Shown here piece after piece: positions 16,287 to 25,411 of a DNA stretch of 51,280 bases. The position numbers and the translations under genes are program-made. The notes under the pieces were generated by a model. The model did not search any database and had not been told where the DNA came from. It saw nothing but the letters and a program-made list of their open reading frames with translations. Location: NCBI GenBank assembly GCA_900553355.1, contig USDK01000013.1, positions 1 to 51,280 on the forward strand, read 5' to 3'. The stretch's first letter is position 1; each line of letters opens with the position of its first letter. This stretch comes from an uncultured Lachnospiraceae bacterium (GTDB lineage: Bacteria; Bacillota; Clostridia; Lachnospirales; Lachnospiraceae).

Positions 16287-16720
16287 AATCTACGTCCTTT
16301 ACCAATTGTTTTTTCCATTTTCACCACGGTCCCCTTTCCCGGCTCAGAAATCACCTCCAGCCGGTCCATGAAGGCTTCCATAAAAGAAAATCCCATGCCG
16401 GACCGGTCCAGATCCGGCTTCGTCGTAAACAAAGGCTCCATGGCCTGCTGCACATCTTCGATGCCTTTTCCCTGATCTTCGATCTCCACATATAAAGTTT
16501 TCCCTTCCGTTTTACAGCGGATCGTAATGCTATGTATCTCATTTTCATATCCATGGATAATGGCGTTGGTCACCGCCTCAGAAACGGCCGTCTTTACATC
16601 CGATACCTCCTCCACTGTGGGATTCAGCGAAGTCATAAACGCCGCCACCGTTACCCTGGCAAACGCCTCGTTGGATGAACGGCTGTCAAAAATCACCTGC
16701 ATTTCATTCGTATTTTCCAT
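16265..16720 (-). CDS. spoIIAB: Anti-sigma F factor and serine kinase SpoIIAB
   Basis: 151 residues of the GHKL kinase fold. The N-box is VSEAVTNAIIHGYEN, and the ATP lid has EDQGKGIED and RSGMGFSFMEAFMD. It binds SigF or SpoIIAA depending on nucleotide and phosphorylates SpoIIAA. The start codon directly follows the SpoIIAA stop (TAGATG) and the end overlaps sigF, so all three proteins are made in step. Confidence 0.97.
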   Translation of the reverse strand: MENTNEMQVIFDSRSSNEAFARVTVAAFMTSLNPTVEEVSDVKTAVSEAVTNAIIHGYENEIHSITIRCKTEGKTLYVEIEDQGKGIEDVQQAMEPLFTTKPDLDRSGMGFSFMEAFMDRLEVISEPGKGTVVKMEKTIGKGRRLWTGQPL

Positions 16721-17032
16721 CTACATATCCTCCTCATATATCTGCATAATTTTCGTCACACCCGACATCGATAAAATCCTTTTCATCCTCTCATTCGTAT
16801 GTACGGCAAAAACCTCGCCGCCCAGAAGATACACCCGCTTGTATCGCCCCATGATCACCCCGATCCCGGAGCTGTCCATAAAATTCGTATCCTGGAAATC
16901 AAAGATCACATACCGTATATGATTGTGTTCAATCAACCGGTCCGATTCCTTTCGTATCTCCTCCGCATTGTGATGATCCAGCTCACTGGGAAGAAAAATC
17001 GTCAGGTAATTCTCCTGCACCTGGTATCGCAT
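16721..17032 (-). CDS. spoIIAA: Anti-sigma F factor antagonist SpoIIAA
   Basis: 103 residues of the STAS fold. The phospho-acceptor motif is NFMDSSGIGVIMGRY, with the regulatory serine within DSSG. The ATG at 17030-17032 has GGGGG 6 bases upstream; an in-frame extension to 17188 runs through the palindromic repeat and is rejected. Dephosphorylated SpoIIAA releases SigF from SpoIIAB. Its leader carries a 56-base perfect palindrome only 33 bases from the start codon, which is unusual for this operon. Confidence 0.95.
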   Translation of the reverse strand: MRYQVQENYLTIFLPSELDHHNAEEIRKESDRLIEHNHIRYVIFDFQDTNFMDSSGIGVIMGRYKRVYLLGGEVFAVHTNERMKRILSMSGVTKIMQIYEEDM

Positions 17033-17065
17033 AGTTATCCCCCTTTTCCACAGTTTCGTTACACC

Positions 17066-17121
17066 TTGCCTCCAATGGGGACGGGGGATTTCCGGAAATC
17101 CCCCGTCCCCATTGGAGGCAA
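17066..17121. repeat. GGGGAC palindromic repeat, copy 2, in the spoIIA leader
   Basis: A perfect 56-base palindrome: the shared 34-base core (17077-17110) plus 11 further complementary bases on each side (TTGCCTCCAAT and ATTGGAGGCAA) not found in the other copies. It lies between the TPR gene and spoIIAA, probably in the 5' untranslated region of the spoIIA mRNA. No T-run follows on either strand. Confidence 0.95.
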
Positions 17122-17171
17122 AAGAAAAAAGGACGTGTATTTTTCTTACACATCCTTTTCTTTCGTATTTT

Positions 17172-17189
17172 TTATCCACATTTTCCACA
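17172..17189 (+). repeat. DnaA-box-like nonamers upstream of spoIIA
   Basis: A perfect TTATCCACA (17172-17180) followed directly by TTTTCCACA (17181-17189, 8/9). Further partial matches, TTATCCCCC (17035) and TTTTCCACA (17044), lie on the other side of the palindrome, the former within the spoIIAA ribosome site. All read in the same direction as the other nonamers in the window. Confidence 0.55.
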
Positions 17190-17196
17190 CAATATT

Positions 17197-18600
17197 TTAG
17201 TTTTCTTCACTGCTGTCTCCGGATGAGGTGTCCTGAGAATCTCCGTCGCCGCTGTCGCTGCTGTCATCTGCGCTGGCGCCGTTTTGTTCGTCCAGGGCCT
17301 CCTGGGCACTCTGGGCTGCGTCGGTATCAGCGTAGTTTTCGATGATGCGCTGATAGTAGACGTTAGCCTGATCCTGATCGCCGCTTCCCTGATATGCCTG
17401 AGCCAGCAGGAGCATGGCTGCTCCGTCGTTATAGCTTTCGTCCATCTGCATAACCTGCTCTAGGTTGGTAATCGCTGTCTCGTAGTTTGCCACATCGTAG
17501 CTTTCCTGAGCTGCTGCATAGAGACTGCTGCATACCTGAGGATACAGTGTTTCTGTCATCTCATCGAAGGTTCCGCGTCCTACAGTTCCCAGGGAGTCGG
17601 GATTGACTTTTAGAAGCTCCTCTACCATAGCCTGGCTTCCCATATCTCCTGCATAGTAATGGTCGGAAATATTCATAACGATTTCATAGCTTTCCTGGGT
17701 TGCCGTGGCGGTAGCCTGAGCGTTTTCGGTCTCCTGACTGGTAGACCGGTAGGTCTCAAGCTCAGTCTGCAGGGCGCTGATCTGCGCTTCCTGCTCCGCA
17801 ATCTGATCACTGAACGCCACAATATCCTGATTGGTCTGATCCTGTCTGGACTTGTTCACTGCCGGCATGATCAAAAACCACATAACTGCTACTCCTACGA
17901 CCAGTCCGACTGCAATATTGGCAATGGTATGAAGACCGGCACTTTCTTTATACCCGGTGGAAACCGGCTGAATGATGGTCTCATTTCCGATACTGTAGGT
18001 GACAGTCTGCTGATCCTTTTTATCCTTTTCCTTGATCTTGACTGTCCTGCTTTTCCGGATCTGGTTCAGCTCATGCATATATCTGAGCGTCACATCGTCT
18101 GTCTTGTCCAGCTTATGTGCCGCACGGATAGCCTGCCTGGCCGCCGAATACTGCTCTGTGTGCAGATAGAGAAGCGCCAGCAGCTGATACGCCTTCACAA
18201 AAGACGGATGGGCGTCTACTGCCTTCTTCAGCTGAATGATGGCAAGATCCTCGCCATTCTGTCTGGCATACCCCAGGGCCTGATTATATTTTTTGATCGC
18301 CTGGTTTATCATGTCCAGCTCCGCCGTATTTTCCCGGGTCTTCTGAATATAATAATTGGCAATGTTATCGTGGGACTGAAAATTCTTGCTGAGAATCCAC
18401 TCCACCAGCGCTTCCCCCACGTCTCCCCGACCGTAGTACACAAGCCCCAGCAGATTGCGCGCGGCAATATTGGACCGGCTGTACTGCAGGCTTCTGCGCA
18501 GCGACACGATGGCGCCGGACAGATCTCTGATATTCGCTTTTTTCAGTCCGTCGTTATACCAGTAATTTGACTGATACACCAGTTTTGTTGCATAATCCAT
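17197..18600 (-). CDS. TPR-repeat membrane protein
   Basis: 467 residues. N-terminal TPR-like helices occupy about 1-180 (for example LRRSLQYSRSNIAARNLLGL and YQLLALLYLHTEQYSAARQA). A single transmembrane helix follows near residue 230 (ANIAVGLVVGVAVMWFLIM), then a coiled coil (DQIAEQEAQISALQTELETY), further TPR-like repeats to about 435, and a Ser/Asp/Gly-rich acidic tail. Topology is probably TPRs in the cytoplasm and the C-terminal half outside. GAGGG precedes the start by 6 bases. It lies between a 44-residue gene and spoIIA. A scaffold or envelope role is plausible, but no function is known to me. Confidence 0.8.
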   Translation of the reverse strand: MDYATKLVYQSNYWYNDGLKKANIRDLSGAIVSLRRSLQYSRSNIAARNLLGLVYYGRGDVGEALVEWILSKNFQSHDNIANYYIQKTRENTAELDMINQAIKKYNQALGYARQNGEDLAIIQLKKAVDAHPSFVKAYQLLALLYLHTEQYSAARQAIRAAHKLDKTDDVTLRYMHELNQIRKSRTVKIKEKDKKDQQTVTYSIGNETIIQPVSTGYKESAGLHTIANIAVGLVVGVAVMWFLIMPAVNKSRQDQTNQDIVAFSDQIAEQEAQISALQTELETYRSTSQETENAQATATATQESYEIVMNISDHYYAGDMGSQAMVEELLKVNPDSLGTVGRGTFDEMTETLYPQVCSSLYAAAQESYDVANYETAITNLEQVMQMDESYNDGAAMLLLAQAYQGSGDQDQANVYYQRIIENYADTDAAQSAQEALDEQNGASADDSSDSGDGDSQDTSSGDSSEEN

Positions 18601-18627
18601 ATACTACCCTCTTATGGTTCTTTCTAA

Positions 18628-18762
18628 CTACTTGGTCTGCTCGATCATTTCCCTTAAGATATCCGTCATATCCGTCAGGTCTTCCTGATAAACCGCATCT
18701 TCGATTTCTTCAATTTCCAGACTTGGCTGGAATTTCTTCAGCTCTTCTTCAAAATTTAACAT
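18628..18762 (-). CDS. 44-residue acidic protein between folC and TPR gene
   Basis: A short gene read directly from the sequence: it begins MLNFEEELKKFQPSLEIEEI, is rich in Glu, Asp, Ile and Leu, and ends REMIEQTK before a TAG. AGGAGG lies 8 bases upstream of the ATG, and the start overlaps the folC end by 14 bases, so it should be co-translated. It has no membrane segment and probably forms one or two amphipathic helices. The good ribosome site and tight packing support a real gene. Function unknown; a partner of the TPR protein 28 bases downstream is a guess. Confidence 0.7.
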   Translation of the reverse strand: MLNFEEELKKFQPSLEIEEIEDAVYQEDLTDMTDILREMIEQTK

Positions 18763-20146
18763 CTAAACCGCCTCCTGAGAGTAACTTCTTGATCTCTCCG
18801 ACCAGATATAAAGACCCCAGGCAATAAATATCGCCCTGCTCTTTTCCCTGATCTTTACAATCCATCCGCAGCCTGGCCTGTCTAAGCGCATCGGCCGGTT
18901 GTGGACAGCACACCACTTCTTTTTCTGTATACTTCCGGAATAACCGGAACAATTCTTCTGCCGGCACTCCCCTTGAATCCGCAATTTCTGTAACAATAAA
19001 AGCTTTGATATCCAGATGCTCACACAGATACGCGATCATCTGTTCATACTTTTTATCCGAAACCGCAGAGAAAATTACCACATCCTTCTGGTTCTTCCCC
19101 TGCTTCAGCATCTGAATGCTGGTGACAAACGCCTCCACCGCACCAGGATTATGAGCGCCGTCCAGGATCAGATGGGGCGCTGCCTTTTCCATCCGTCCGG
19201 GCCAATGTACCTCTGCCAGCGCTTCTGCCCAGCGTTCATGACCTTTCCCAGATCTCTCAGACCGGTCCTGTCCTTCTTTTCCAAGCAGATACTCCGCCGC
19301 CTCCAGCGCAATCTCCGCATTCATGGCCTGATAACACCCACAGATGGGGATCCGGTAGATAACATCTTTATCATACGCATTCGTCCGGGAAAATGCAATA
19401 TATTTCCAGTCAACTTCTCGGATTTCGAACGCATTTTTCGAGATTTCTCTACACCAGCTTCCTCTTTCCTCAGCCACCTTTCTGATGACTCTGGATGCCT
19501 CCGGGCATGACCCGTCAAAAAACACAGGGACGCCAGGCTTAATAATCCCGGCCTTCTCCCAGGCAATTTTTTCAATGGTGTCTCCCAGAATGTCTGTATG
19601 ATCCAGACTGACAGAAGTAATAATGGTAAGAACCGGATGTTCCACCGCATTGGTGGCATCCAGCCGTCCGCCAAGCCCGGTCTCCAGGATGATATACTCG
19701 ACAGAAGACTCCTCAAAGGCCTTCATTCCCATTCCGAATAAAAATTCAAAATAAGACGGATGCCCCAGGCCCTCCGCCTCCATCTCTGATGCAATTTTAT
19801 AAACTTCCAGAAAAATCCGGAAAAATGACTCATCATCCACCGGCCTGCCACAGATCTCAATCCGCTCATTGACAGAGACAAGATGAGGGGATGTGAAGAA
19901 CCCTGTCTTCTTCCCCTCAGCTGTCAATATTGCCTTAATATACGCACAGACAGAACCTTTTCCATTGGTGCCTGCCACGTGGATGATCTTTCTTCCCTCC
20001 GCCGGTTTCCCCAGTCTTTTCAAAAACTCACGGGTATGCTCAAGCGGATGCTTTTTCGTAAATTTCGGGATTCCTTCTATATATGCTGCCGCCTCCTGAT
20101 AAGAACAAATCTTAAGGCCGGCAGCTGTTTCTCTACTCTTCTTCAT
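18749..20146 (-). CDS. folC: Bifunctional folylpolyglutamate/dihydrofolate synthase
   Basis: 465 residues (Bacillus about 430). The ATP site HVAGTNGKGSVCAYIKAIL is near residue 50, the Mur-ligase-type LETGLGGRLDATNAV near 130 and HTDILGDTIEKIAWEKAGI follows; ILDGAHNPGAVEAF marks the C-terminal domain. It adds glutamate to folates in the cytoplasm. The ATG at 20144-20146 overlaps the end of the upstream membrane-enzyme gene by 14 bases with GGAG 7 bases upstream; longer in-frame versions read through that gene and are rejected. Confidence 0.93.
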   Translation of the reverse strand: MKKSRETAAGLKICSYQEAAAYIEGIPKFTKKHPLEHTREFLKRLGKPAEGRKIIHVAGTNGKGSVCAYIKAILTAEGKKTGFFTSPHLVSVNERIEICGRPVDDESFFRIFLEVYKIASEMEAEGLGHPSYFEFLFGMGMKAFEESSVEYIILETGLGGRLDATNAVEHPVLTIITSVSLDHTDILGDTIEKIAWEKAGIIKPGVPVFFDGSCPEASRVIRKVAEERGSWCREISKNAFEIREVDWKYIAFSRTNAYDKDVIYRIPICGCYQAMNAEIALEAAEYLLGKEGQDRSERSGKGHERWAEALAEVHWPGRMEKAAPHLILDGAHNPGAVEAFVTSIQMLKQGKNQKDVVIFSAVSDKKYEQMIAYLCEHLDIKAFIVTEIADSRGVPAEELFRLFRKYTEKEVVCCPQPADALRQARLRMDCKDQGKEQGDIYCLGSLYLVGEIKKLLSGGGLDVKF

Positions 20147-22334
20147 CTGCCTGCTCCACCCAGGATCTGGTCTTGTCTGTGGCCGTACCCTCCTGGCGTA
20201 CCAGTGTTCCGTCCTGGTAAATATAAATGTCGGACTTGCGGAAGGTGGTGTTGCTGGATCCCATCTGGCGCACCACAATCTCATCGCCATTCTGCAGTTC
20301 CACATCCGAGATATCAATTCGCGTATTATTCAGGAAGGAACTCTTCACACGTTCTCCATTGACAAACACTCTGCTGTTCTGTGTGAAGTTTTCACCATAC
20401 AGGCTGTAACCGTCCTCCAGATGCGGCACGATGTCCGTCAGCGTCACATCCCGGACACCCATCACCATATGGCCTTCCGTGATCGGCGGATGTCCATTGT
20501 ACACATACTGTTTTCCATACAGGATGTCATACTGCAAAAGCTCCAGGTCTGACAGATAATTTCTGGTCTGCCGGCGTTCCTGGTGATAGTTGAATACGGT
20601 TCCGGAATGAATATCCAGCCGTTCCAGTACATCTGCCATGATCTGATAAGACGGAATATTCCGGTCCTCTTTGGGAAGACCGATGTTATCCCAGATTACA
20701 TAGTTCGTATTATAGAGATAACGGCTCTTCAGATCCTTGGCCTCCAGCCCCATGGTCGGAAGATGATCTCCGTAAAATACCACAACAGTAGGTTCGCCCC
20801 GGTCTTCGATAGCCTGGATCAGATTTCCTGCGAACTGATCCATCTCATAGACCTGGTTTACATAATATTCCCATTTATTTTTTAAGGCCTCATCTTCGAT
20901 CCCTTCTACCGTGATCTCCGGATTCTCGATCACCTGCTCCTCCGGATAGTCGCCGTGTCCCTGAACACTGACGGTAAAGACAAAATCCTGCTGCTCGGTA
21001 GTATCCATGGCATCCAGGATATGGCTGACCAGAATATCATCCTTGGACCAGCCGTTTGGCGTCTGCTGCAAAATATTCATAAATTCCTTGCTGGTAAAGG
21101 TGTCAAAGCCCATATTATTGAACACCCGGGCCCGGCTGTAGAAGTTTCCGCCGTTATTGTGAAGGGCATGGGTCCCATATCCCAGGGCGCCAAGCGCCGT
21201 AGCCGCACTCTCACATGGCTTCTCTTTTACATATGTTTTATATGGATATTCGCCCGGGCCAAAATACCGCAGATTCATGCCGGTCAGTACTTCAAACTCT
21301 GTATTGGCCGTTCCGGCGCCTACACTTGGCACCTTGAAATATCCGGAAGAATAATTGGCAAACATGGACCGCAGGTTCGGGCATGCATCCTTGGAAGTCG
21401 TAAAAAATTCTGCTTCCGACACATCAAAGAAGGACTCCAGCTGTACAAACAAAATGTTCGGCAGCGCCTCCTCCGCCCGTCCCGTCTCACATTTGGTGAT
21501 CTCGCCGTTGTTGCTGATGGCCTCCATCGTTGCCTTGTTATAATCACTTGGCTCATTGATGCCGGTATTGAACACACTGGCCATGAAGCAGTAGGGGAGA
21601 CCGTAGTCCTCATAGGCAAACGCAATATTTCCAAAATAGGTGGACACCACACGCTTATCCACTGCCTGATCTGAGATCACACCATACAGTGCCGCACAGA
21701 TGATCACGCCGATCAGGGCCCGTACCCGGTGCATCTTTCCGGTATACTGGCCGCCCCGCTTCCACATGGAGACAACCCAGACCACCACAGCTACGATACC
21801 AATACCTAAAATTACCAGCTCAAAACCATTGAAATAGTTGTTGATCAGTGCCAGCCCATCGGACGCCACTTTCAGGTCCTGGGCATTGAAGGGCGTAACA
21901 CGCTTCAGCAGCATATAGCCATTGGCCACGCCGAGAACCATCCAGAACACGCTGATAATAATCCGGACAAATATTCTCCGCTTGAAAAAGTACACAATGG
22001 AAAATGTGATAAAAATCATAAATGCATTGTATAAAAATACCAGCGGCGTCCCGATCAGATATTCTCCCGCCTCGATCACTGAGTGCCGGGAGATTGCTTC
22101 AATCGCAAAGTTAATGATACAGGCGAGCAGGGCGTGGAACAGCAAAGAGAAGCGGTTCATAAATGCATAGACCGGCTTCATCTTCCTGGCAAACGCACTG
22201 TTTCTGCGTTCCTCCAGGATCCGGGCACGCCGCTCCTTCCTGCCTTTCCAGTATGCCTTGATATCTTCTTTCTTTAAATTTTTTAACTTATTCAGCCCAC
22301 CCTTCAGATCAGGCTTAGGAATCTTGATTTTCAC
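20133..22334 (-). CDS. Membrane sulfatase-fold protein, LTA synthase family
   Basis: 733 residues. Five or so N-terminal hydrophobic segments (about 55-230) are followed by an extracellular alkaline-phosphatase/sulfatase domain. Family motifs are present: NILFVQLESFFD, the catalytic Thr region SVGAGTANTEFEVLTG, HNNGGNFYSR, SVQGHGDY and FYGDHLP. Such enzymes transfer phosphoglycerol from lipid to teichoic acid-type polymers or glycolipids at the outer face of the membrane. The N-terminus is strongly basic. The start is probably the GTG at 22332-22334, overlapping the end of valS by 20 bases with only a weak ribosome site, so coupled translation is likely. The exact polymer made is unknown. Confidence 0.88.
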   Translation of the reverse strand: MKIKIPKPDLKGGLNKLKNLKKEDIKAYWKGRKERRARILEERRNSAFARKMKPVYAFMNRFSLLFHALLACIINFAIEAISRHSVIEAGEYLIGTPLVFLYNAFMIFITFSIVYFFKRRIFVRIIISVFWMVLGVANGYMLLKRVTPFNAQDLKVASDGLALINNYFNGFELVILGIGIVAVVVWVVSMWKRGGQYTGKMHRVRALIGVIICAALYGVISDQAVDKRVVSTYFGNIAFAYEDYGLPYCFMASVFNTGINEPSDYNKATMEAISNNGEITKCETGRAEEALPNILFVQLESFFDVSEAEFFTTSKDACPNLRSMFANYSSGYFKVPSVGAGTANTEFEVLTGMNLRYFGPGEYPYKTYVKEKPCESAATALGALGYGTHALHNNGGNFYSRARVFNNMGFDTFTSKEFMNILQQTPNGWSKDDILVSHILDAMDTTEQQDFVFTVSVQGHGDYPEEQVIENPEITVEGIEDEALKNKWEYYVNQVYEMDQFAGNLIQAIEDRGEPTVVVFYGDHLPTMGLEAKDLKSRYLYNTNYVIWDNIGLPKEDRNIPSYQIMADVLERLDIHSGTVFNYHQERRQTRNYLSDLELLQYDILYGKQYVYNGHPPITEGHMVMGVRDVTLTDIVPHLEDGYSLYGENFTQNSRVFVNGERVKSSFLNNTRIDISDVELQNGDEIVVRQMGSSNTTFRKSDIYIYQDGTLVRQEGTATDKTRSWVEQADEEE

Positions 22335-24984
22335 GTTTCGCTTTCAACCCTTCTAATCTTTCTTGAACCTGTTCCATCATCTGTCTGTAAGTTTCTAATT
22401 TATCGCGTTCTTCCTGTACCTTGGCCTCCGGCGCCTTGCTGACAAATTTTTCATTGTTCAGCATGCCTTCTGCACGGGCGATTTCCTTGGTCAGGCGCGT
22501 TTCTTCTTTTTCCAGTCTCTCAATCTCCTGATCAAAATCAATCAGTTCTTCCAGCGGCACATAAACCGTTGCGTCCGGAATCACAATAGACACCGCATCT
22601 TCCGGAATTCCTGCCTTATCGTGCTGGATGATCAGATCATTGACTGACGCCATGTTTTTCGCAGAATTTCTTAAGAATTCCAGACCGCTGCAAAGCTGCT
22701 GGTCGTCACAGACAACAAACGCCGTTGCCTTTCTGCTGTTCGGCACGTTCATCTCGGCACGCACGTTCCGGATTCCCCGGATGATTTCCTTATAGTGCTC
22801 TGCGATATTCTCTGCAACCGGGAAATTCCAGGACTCATCATACTCCGGCCACTGGGACATCATCAATGACTTCTCCTCAGGAATCAGTTTGCTGTAGATC
22901 TCCTCTGATACAAATGGCATGAACGGATGGAGAAGCTTGAGCGCTTTCTTCAGCACTTCTCTCAGCGTCCACAGCGCATCGTTTGCACTCTGGGCATCCT
23001 CGTCTGCATGATAGATCCTGTACTTGGCAATCTCGATGTACCAGTCGCAGAACTCATCCCACAGGAAATCATACAATTTGGACAGGGCAATTCCCAGTTC
23101 AAATTTATCCATATTTTCCGTCACGTCTTTTACCAGGTTGTTACACCTGGACATGATCCAGCAGTCTGCCGGGTGGGTCTTAAAGTCCTCCGGCTGTTTC
23201 AGTTCCTTTTCTCCTAAGTTCATCAGGATAAATCTGGACGCATTCCATACTTTATTGGCAAAGTTCCGGCTGGCCTCTACTCTTTCGTTGTAGAACCGCA
23301 TATCATTTCCCGGCGCATTTCCTGTCACCAGGGTCATTCTGAGTGCATCTGCTCCGTACTGGTCAATGATCTCCAAAGGATCGATACCGTTTCCGAGGGA
23401 TTTGCTCATCTTACGTCCCTGGGAATCTCTCACCAGTCCGTGGATAAATACCGTGTGGAACGGTGCTTTTCCAGTGTGCTCATACCCGGAGAATACCATG
23501 CGGATAACCCAGAAGAAGATGATATCGTAGCCTGTTACCAGTACGTCTGTCGGATAGAAGTAATCCAGATCCTCCGTCTGATCCGGCCATCCCAGTACCG
23601 AGAACGGCCACAGTGCTGAAGAAAACCAGGTGTCCAGGGTATCCTCATCCTGTGTAAAGTGTGTACAGCCGCATTTCGGACATTTCTCCGGCATACCTCT
23701 GGATACGACAATCTCGCCGCATTCGTCACAGTAATAAGCCGGAATCCGGTGTCCCCACCAGATCTGTCTGGAAATACACCAGTCACGGATATTTTCCAGC
23801 CAGTGAAGATAAATCTTATCAAAACGCTCCGGCACGAATTTCAGGTCACCGTTCTTTACCGCTTCGATCGCTGGTTTTGCCAGCTCATCCATGCGTACAA
23901 ACCACTGCTGCTTGATCAGCGGCTCTACGGTGGTATGGCAGCGGTCATGGGTTCCTACATTATGAGAATGGGGAACTACCTTTACCAGATAGCCTTGTTC
24001 ATCCAGATCCTGTACGATGGCTTTTCTCGCCTCATAACGATCCATTCCCGCGTATTTTCCACCATTTTCATTGATGGTGGCGTCATCATTCATGATGTTG
24101 ATCTCCGGAAGATTGTGGCGTCTGCCCACCTCAAAGTCATTGGGGTCATGAGCCGGTGTAATCTTTACGGCTCCGGTCCCGAATTCTTTATCTACATAAG
24201 AGTCCGCCACGATAGGGATTTCCTTATTTACCAGCGGCAGGATTGCTTTCTTTCCTACAATGTCCTTATATCTCTCATCATCCGGATGTACCGCAATTGC
24301 AGTATCGCCCAGCATAGTCTCCGGACGGGTGGTTGCAATCTCCAGGAAATCATCGGTTCCGACGATCGGATATTTGATATGCCAGAAATGTCCATCCTGC
24401 TCCTCATGCTCTACTTCTGCATCGGAAAGGGAGGTCTTACATACCGGGCACCAGTTGATGATCCGGGATCCTTTATAAATATATCCCTTCTCATACAGGC
24501 GGATAAATACTTCCTCGACAGCCTTGGAGCATCCTTCATCCATGGTGAAACGCTCTCTTTCCCAGTCACAGGATACGCCCAGCTTCTTTAACTGGCCTTC
24601 GATGGTTCCGGCATACTCTTCTTTCCACTGCCAGGTTCTCTCCAGGAATTTTTCTCTTCCCAGCTCTTTCTTGTCAATCCCTTCTTCTTTCAGCTGATTG
24701 GTGACTTTTACCTCTGTGGAAATGGCCGCATGGTCTGTTCCCGGCACCCACAGCGCGTTGTATCCCTGCATCCTCTTATAGCGGATCAGGATATCCTGCA
24801 GGGTATTATCAAGAGCGTGCCCCATATGAAGCTTTCCGGTAATATTCGGCGGCGGCATTACCGTCGTGAACGGTTTTCTACTTCTGTCAACCTCTGCGTG
24901 AAAATACCGGTTCTCACACCATTTCTCGTACAATTTCGGCTCGATTGCCTTCGGATCATATGTTTTTTCCAGATTCTGACTCAT
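22315..24984 (-). CDS. valS: Valyl-tRNA synthetase
   Basis: 889 residues, the usual length for ValRS. Class I motifs are clear: PPPNITGKLHMGHALDNT (HIGH variant HMGH) and GRKMSKSLGNGIDP (KMSKS). A CP1 editing domain, a Cys-rich zinc segment (CDECGEIVVSRG, CPKCGCTHF), an anticodon-binding region and a C-terminal coiled-coil arm (QEIERLEKEETRLTKEIARA) follow. The start MSQNLEKTY has GGAGGA 6 bases upstream. Control is by a T-box leader, and the gene heads an operon with the LTA-synthase-like gene and folC. Confidence 0.97.
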   Translation of the reverse strand: MSQNLEKTYDPKAIEPKLYEKWCENRYFHAEVDRSRKPFTTVMPPPNITGKLHMGHALDNTLQDILIRYKRMQGYNALWVPGTDHAAISTEVKVTNQLKEEGIDKKELGREKFLERTWQWKEEYAGTIEGQLKKLGVSCDWERERFTMDEGCSKAVEEVFIRLYEKGYIYKGSRIINWCPVCKTSLSDAEVEHEEQDGHFWHIKYPIVGTDDFLEIATTRPETMLGDTAIAVHPDDERYKDIVGKKAILPLVNKEIPIVADSYVDKEFGTGAVKITPAHDPNDFEVGRRHNLPEINIMNDDATINENGGKYAGMDRYEARKAIVQDLDEQGYLVKVVPHSHNVGTHDRCHTTVEPLIKQQWFVRMDELAKPAIEAVKNGDLKFVPERFDKIYLHWLENIRDWCISRQIWWGHRIPAYYCDECGEIVVSRGMPEKCPKCGCTHFTQDEDTLDTWFSSALWPFSVLGWPDQTEDLDYFYPTDVLVTGYDIIFFWVIRMVFSGYEHTGKAPFHTVFIHGLVRDSQGRKMSKSLGNGIDPLEIIDQYGADALRMTLVTGNAPGNDMRFYNERVEASRNFANKVWNASRFILMNLGEKELKQPEDFKTHPADCWIMSRCNNLVKDVTENMDKFELGIALSKLYDFLWDEFCDWYIEIAKYRIYHADEDAQSANDALWTLREVLKKALKLLHPFMPFVSEEIYSKLIPEEKSLMMSQWPEYDESWNFPVAENIAEHYKEIIRGIRNVRAEMNVPNSRKATAFVVCDDQQLCSGLEFLRNSAKNMASVNDLIIQHDKAGIPEDAVSIVIPDATVYVPLEELIDFDQEIERLEKEETRLTKEIARAEGMLNNEKFVSKAPEAKVQEERDKLETYRQMMEQVQERLEGLKAKRENQDS

Positions 24985-25030
24985 CGTTTCCTCCTCACAT
25001 TCCTTCACACTTTTTTCACATTTTCAGCAT

Positions 25031-25290
25031 TAAAAAAGCCCTTTACTTCACGTAAAGGGCGATAAAACCGCGGTACCACCTTTATTCATATAGAAGAAAC
25101 TCTTCCATATATCTCCTCTTATTCTTTAACGGGAACGACTCCGGGACAGCTTACTCCTGGTTCAGCGGTCCGGCTCCGAAGCTACCTTCTGCATCTTTGA
25201 TCCTTAAGCGCCTTTCAGCCTCTGGAGCGCTCTCTCTGTGAGGAAAAGTCCATGCATACTCCTCTTCTTCCATGCCTTTACGTATAAACT
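25031..25290 (-). promoter_or_regulatory. T-box riboswitch leader for valS (specifier GUA, Val)
   Basis: Minus-strand RNA. The T-box sequence GGTGGTACCGCGG is at 25068-25080; its UGGU bulge suits a tRNA with discriminator A. The terminator is GCCCTTTACGTGAAGTAAAGGGC-type (25038-25060) followed by six T residues. In stem I the S-turn AGTA (in GAGGAGTATGC) faces GAAGGTAGCTTC, so the specifier is most likely GTA at 25183-25185, a valine codon. Uncharged tRNA-Val should favour the antiterminator and valS expression. Confidence 0.9.
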
Positions 25291-25297
25291 AATGAAT

Positions 25298-25326
25298 ATC
25301 ATAGCCATCTGAATTTGGTTTGTCAA
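25298..25326 (-). promoter_or_regulatory. Sigma-A promoter of valS operon
   Basis: On the minus strand TTGACA (25321-25326), a 17-base spacer and TATGAT (25298-25303): near-perfect consensus. The expected start is about 25290, giving a leader of about 300 bases that contains the T-box. Confidence 0.9.
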
Positions 25327-25411
25327 GGATTTTAGGGAATTTTAGGAATTCTTAAGGAGTCTTTGCTTTTCCTCCTGTCTCCGTTATCTTTATACTTAGA
25401 AACATCATATT

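Noticed and set aside
16721..17188. A longer SpoIIAA starting at 17188
   Set aside because: The extra N-terminus is a translation of the palindromic repeat; the start at 17032 has a good ribosome site and gives the family length.
17122..17196. A SigH promoter for spoIIA
   Set aside because: AAAGGATGT on the minus strand resembles a SigH -35, but no GAAT-type -10 lies at the right distance; left uncalled.
18749..20317. A longer FolC starting at 20317
   Set aside because: The extension is out-of-frame sequence of the upstream membrane-enzyme gene; the ATG at 20146 has GGAG and matches the family N-terminus.
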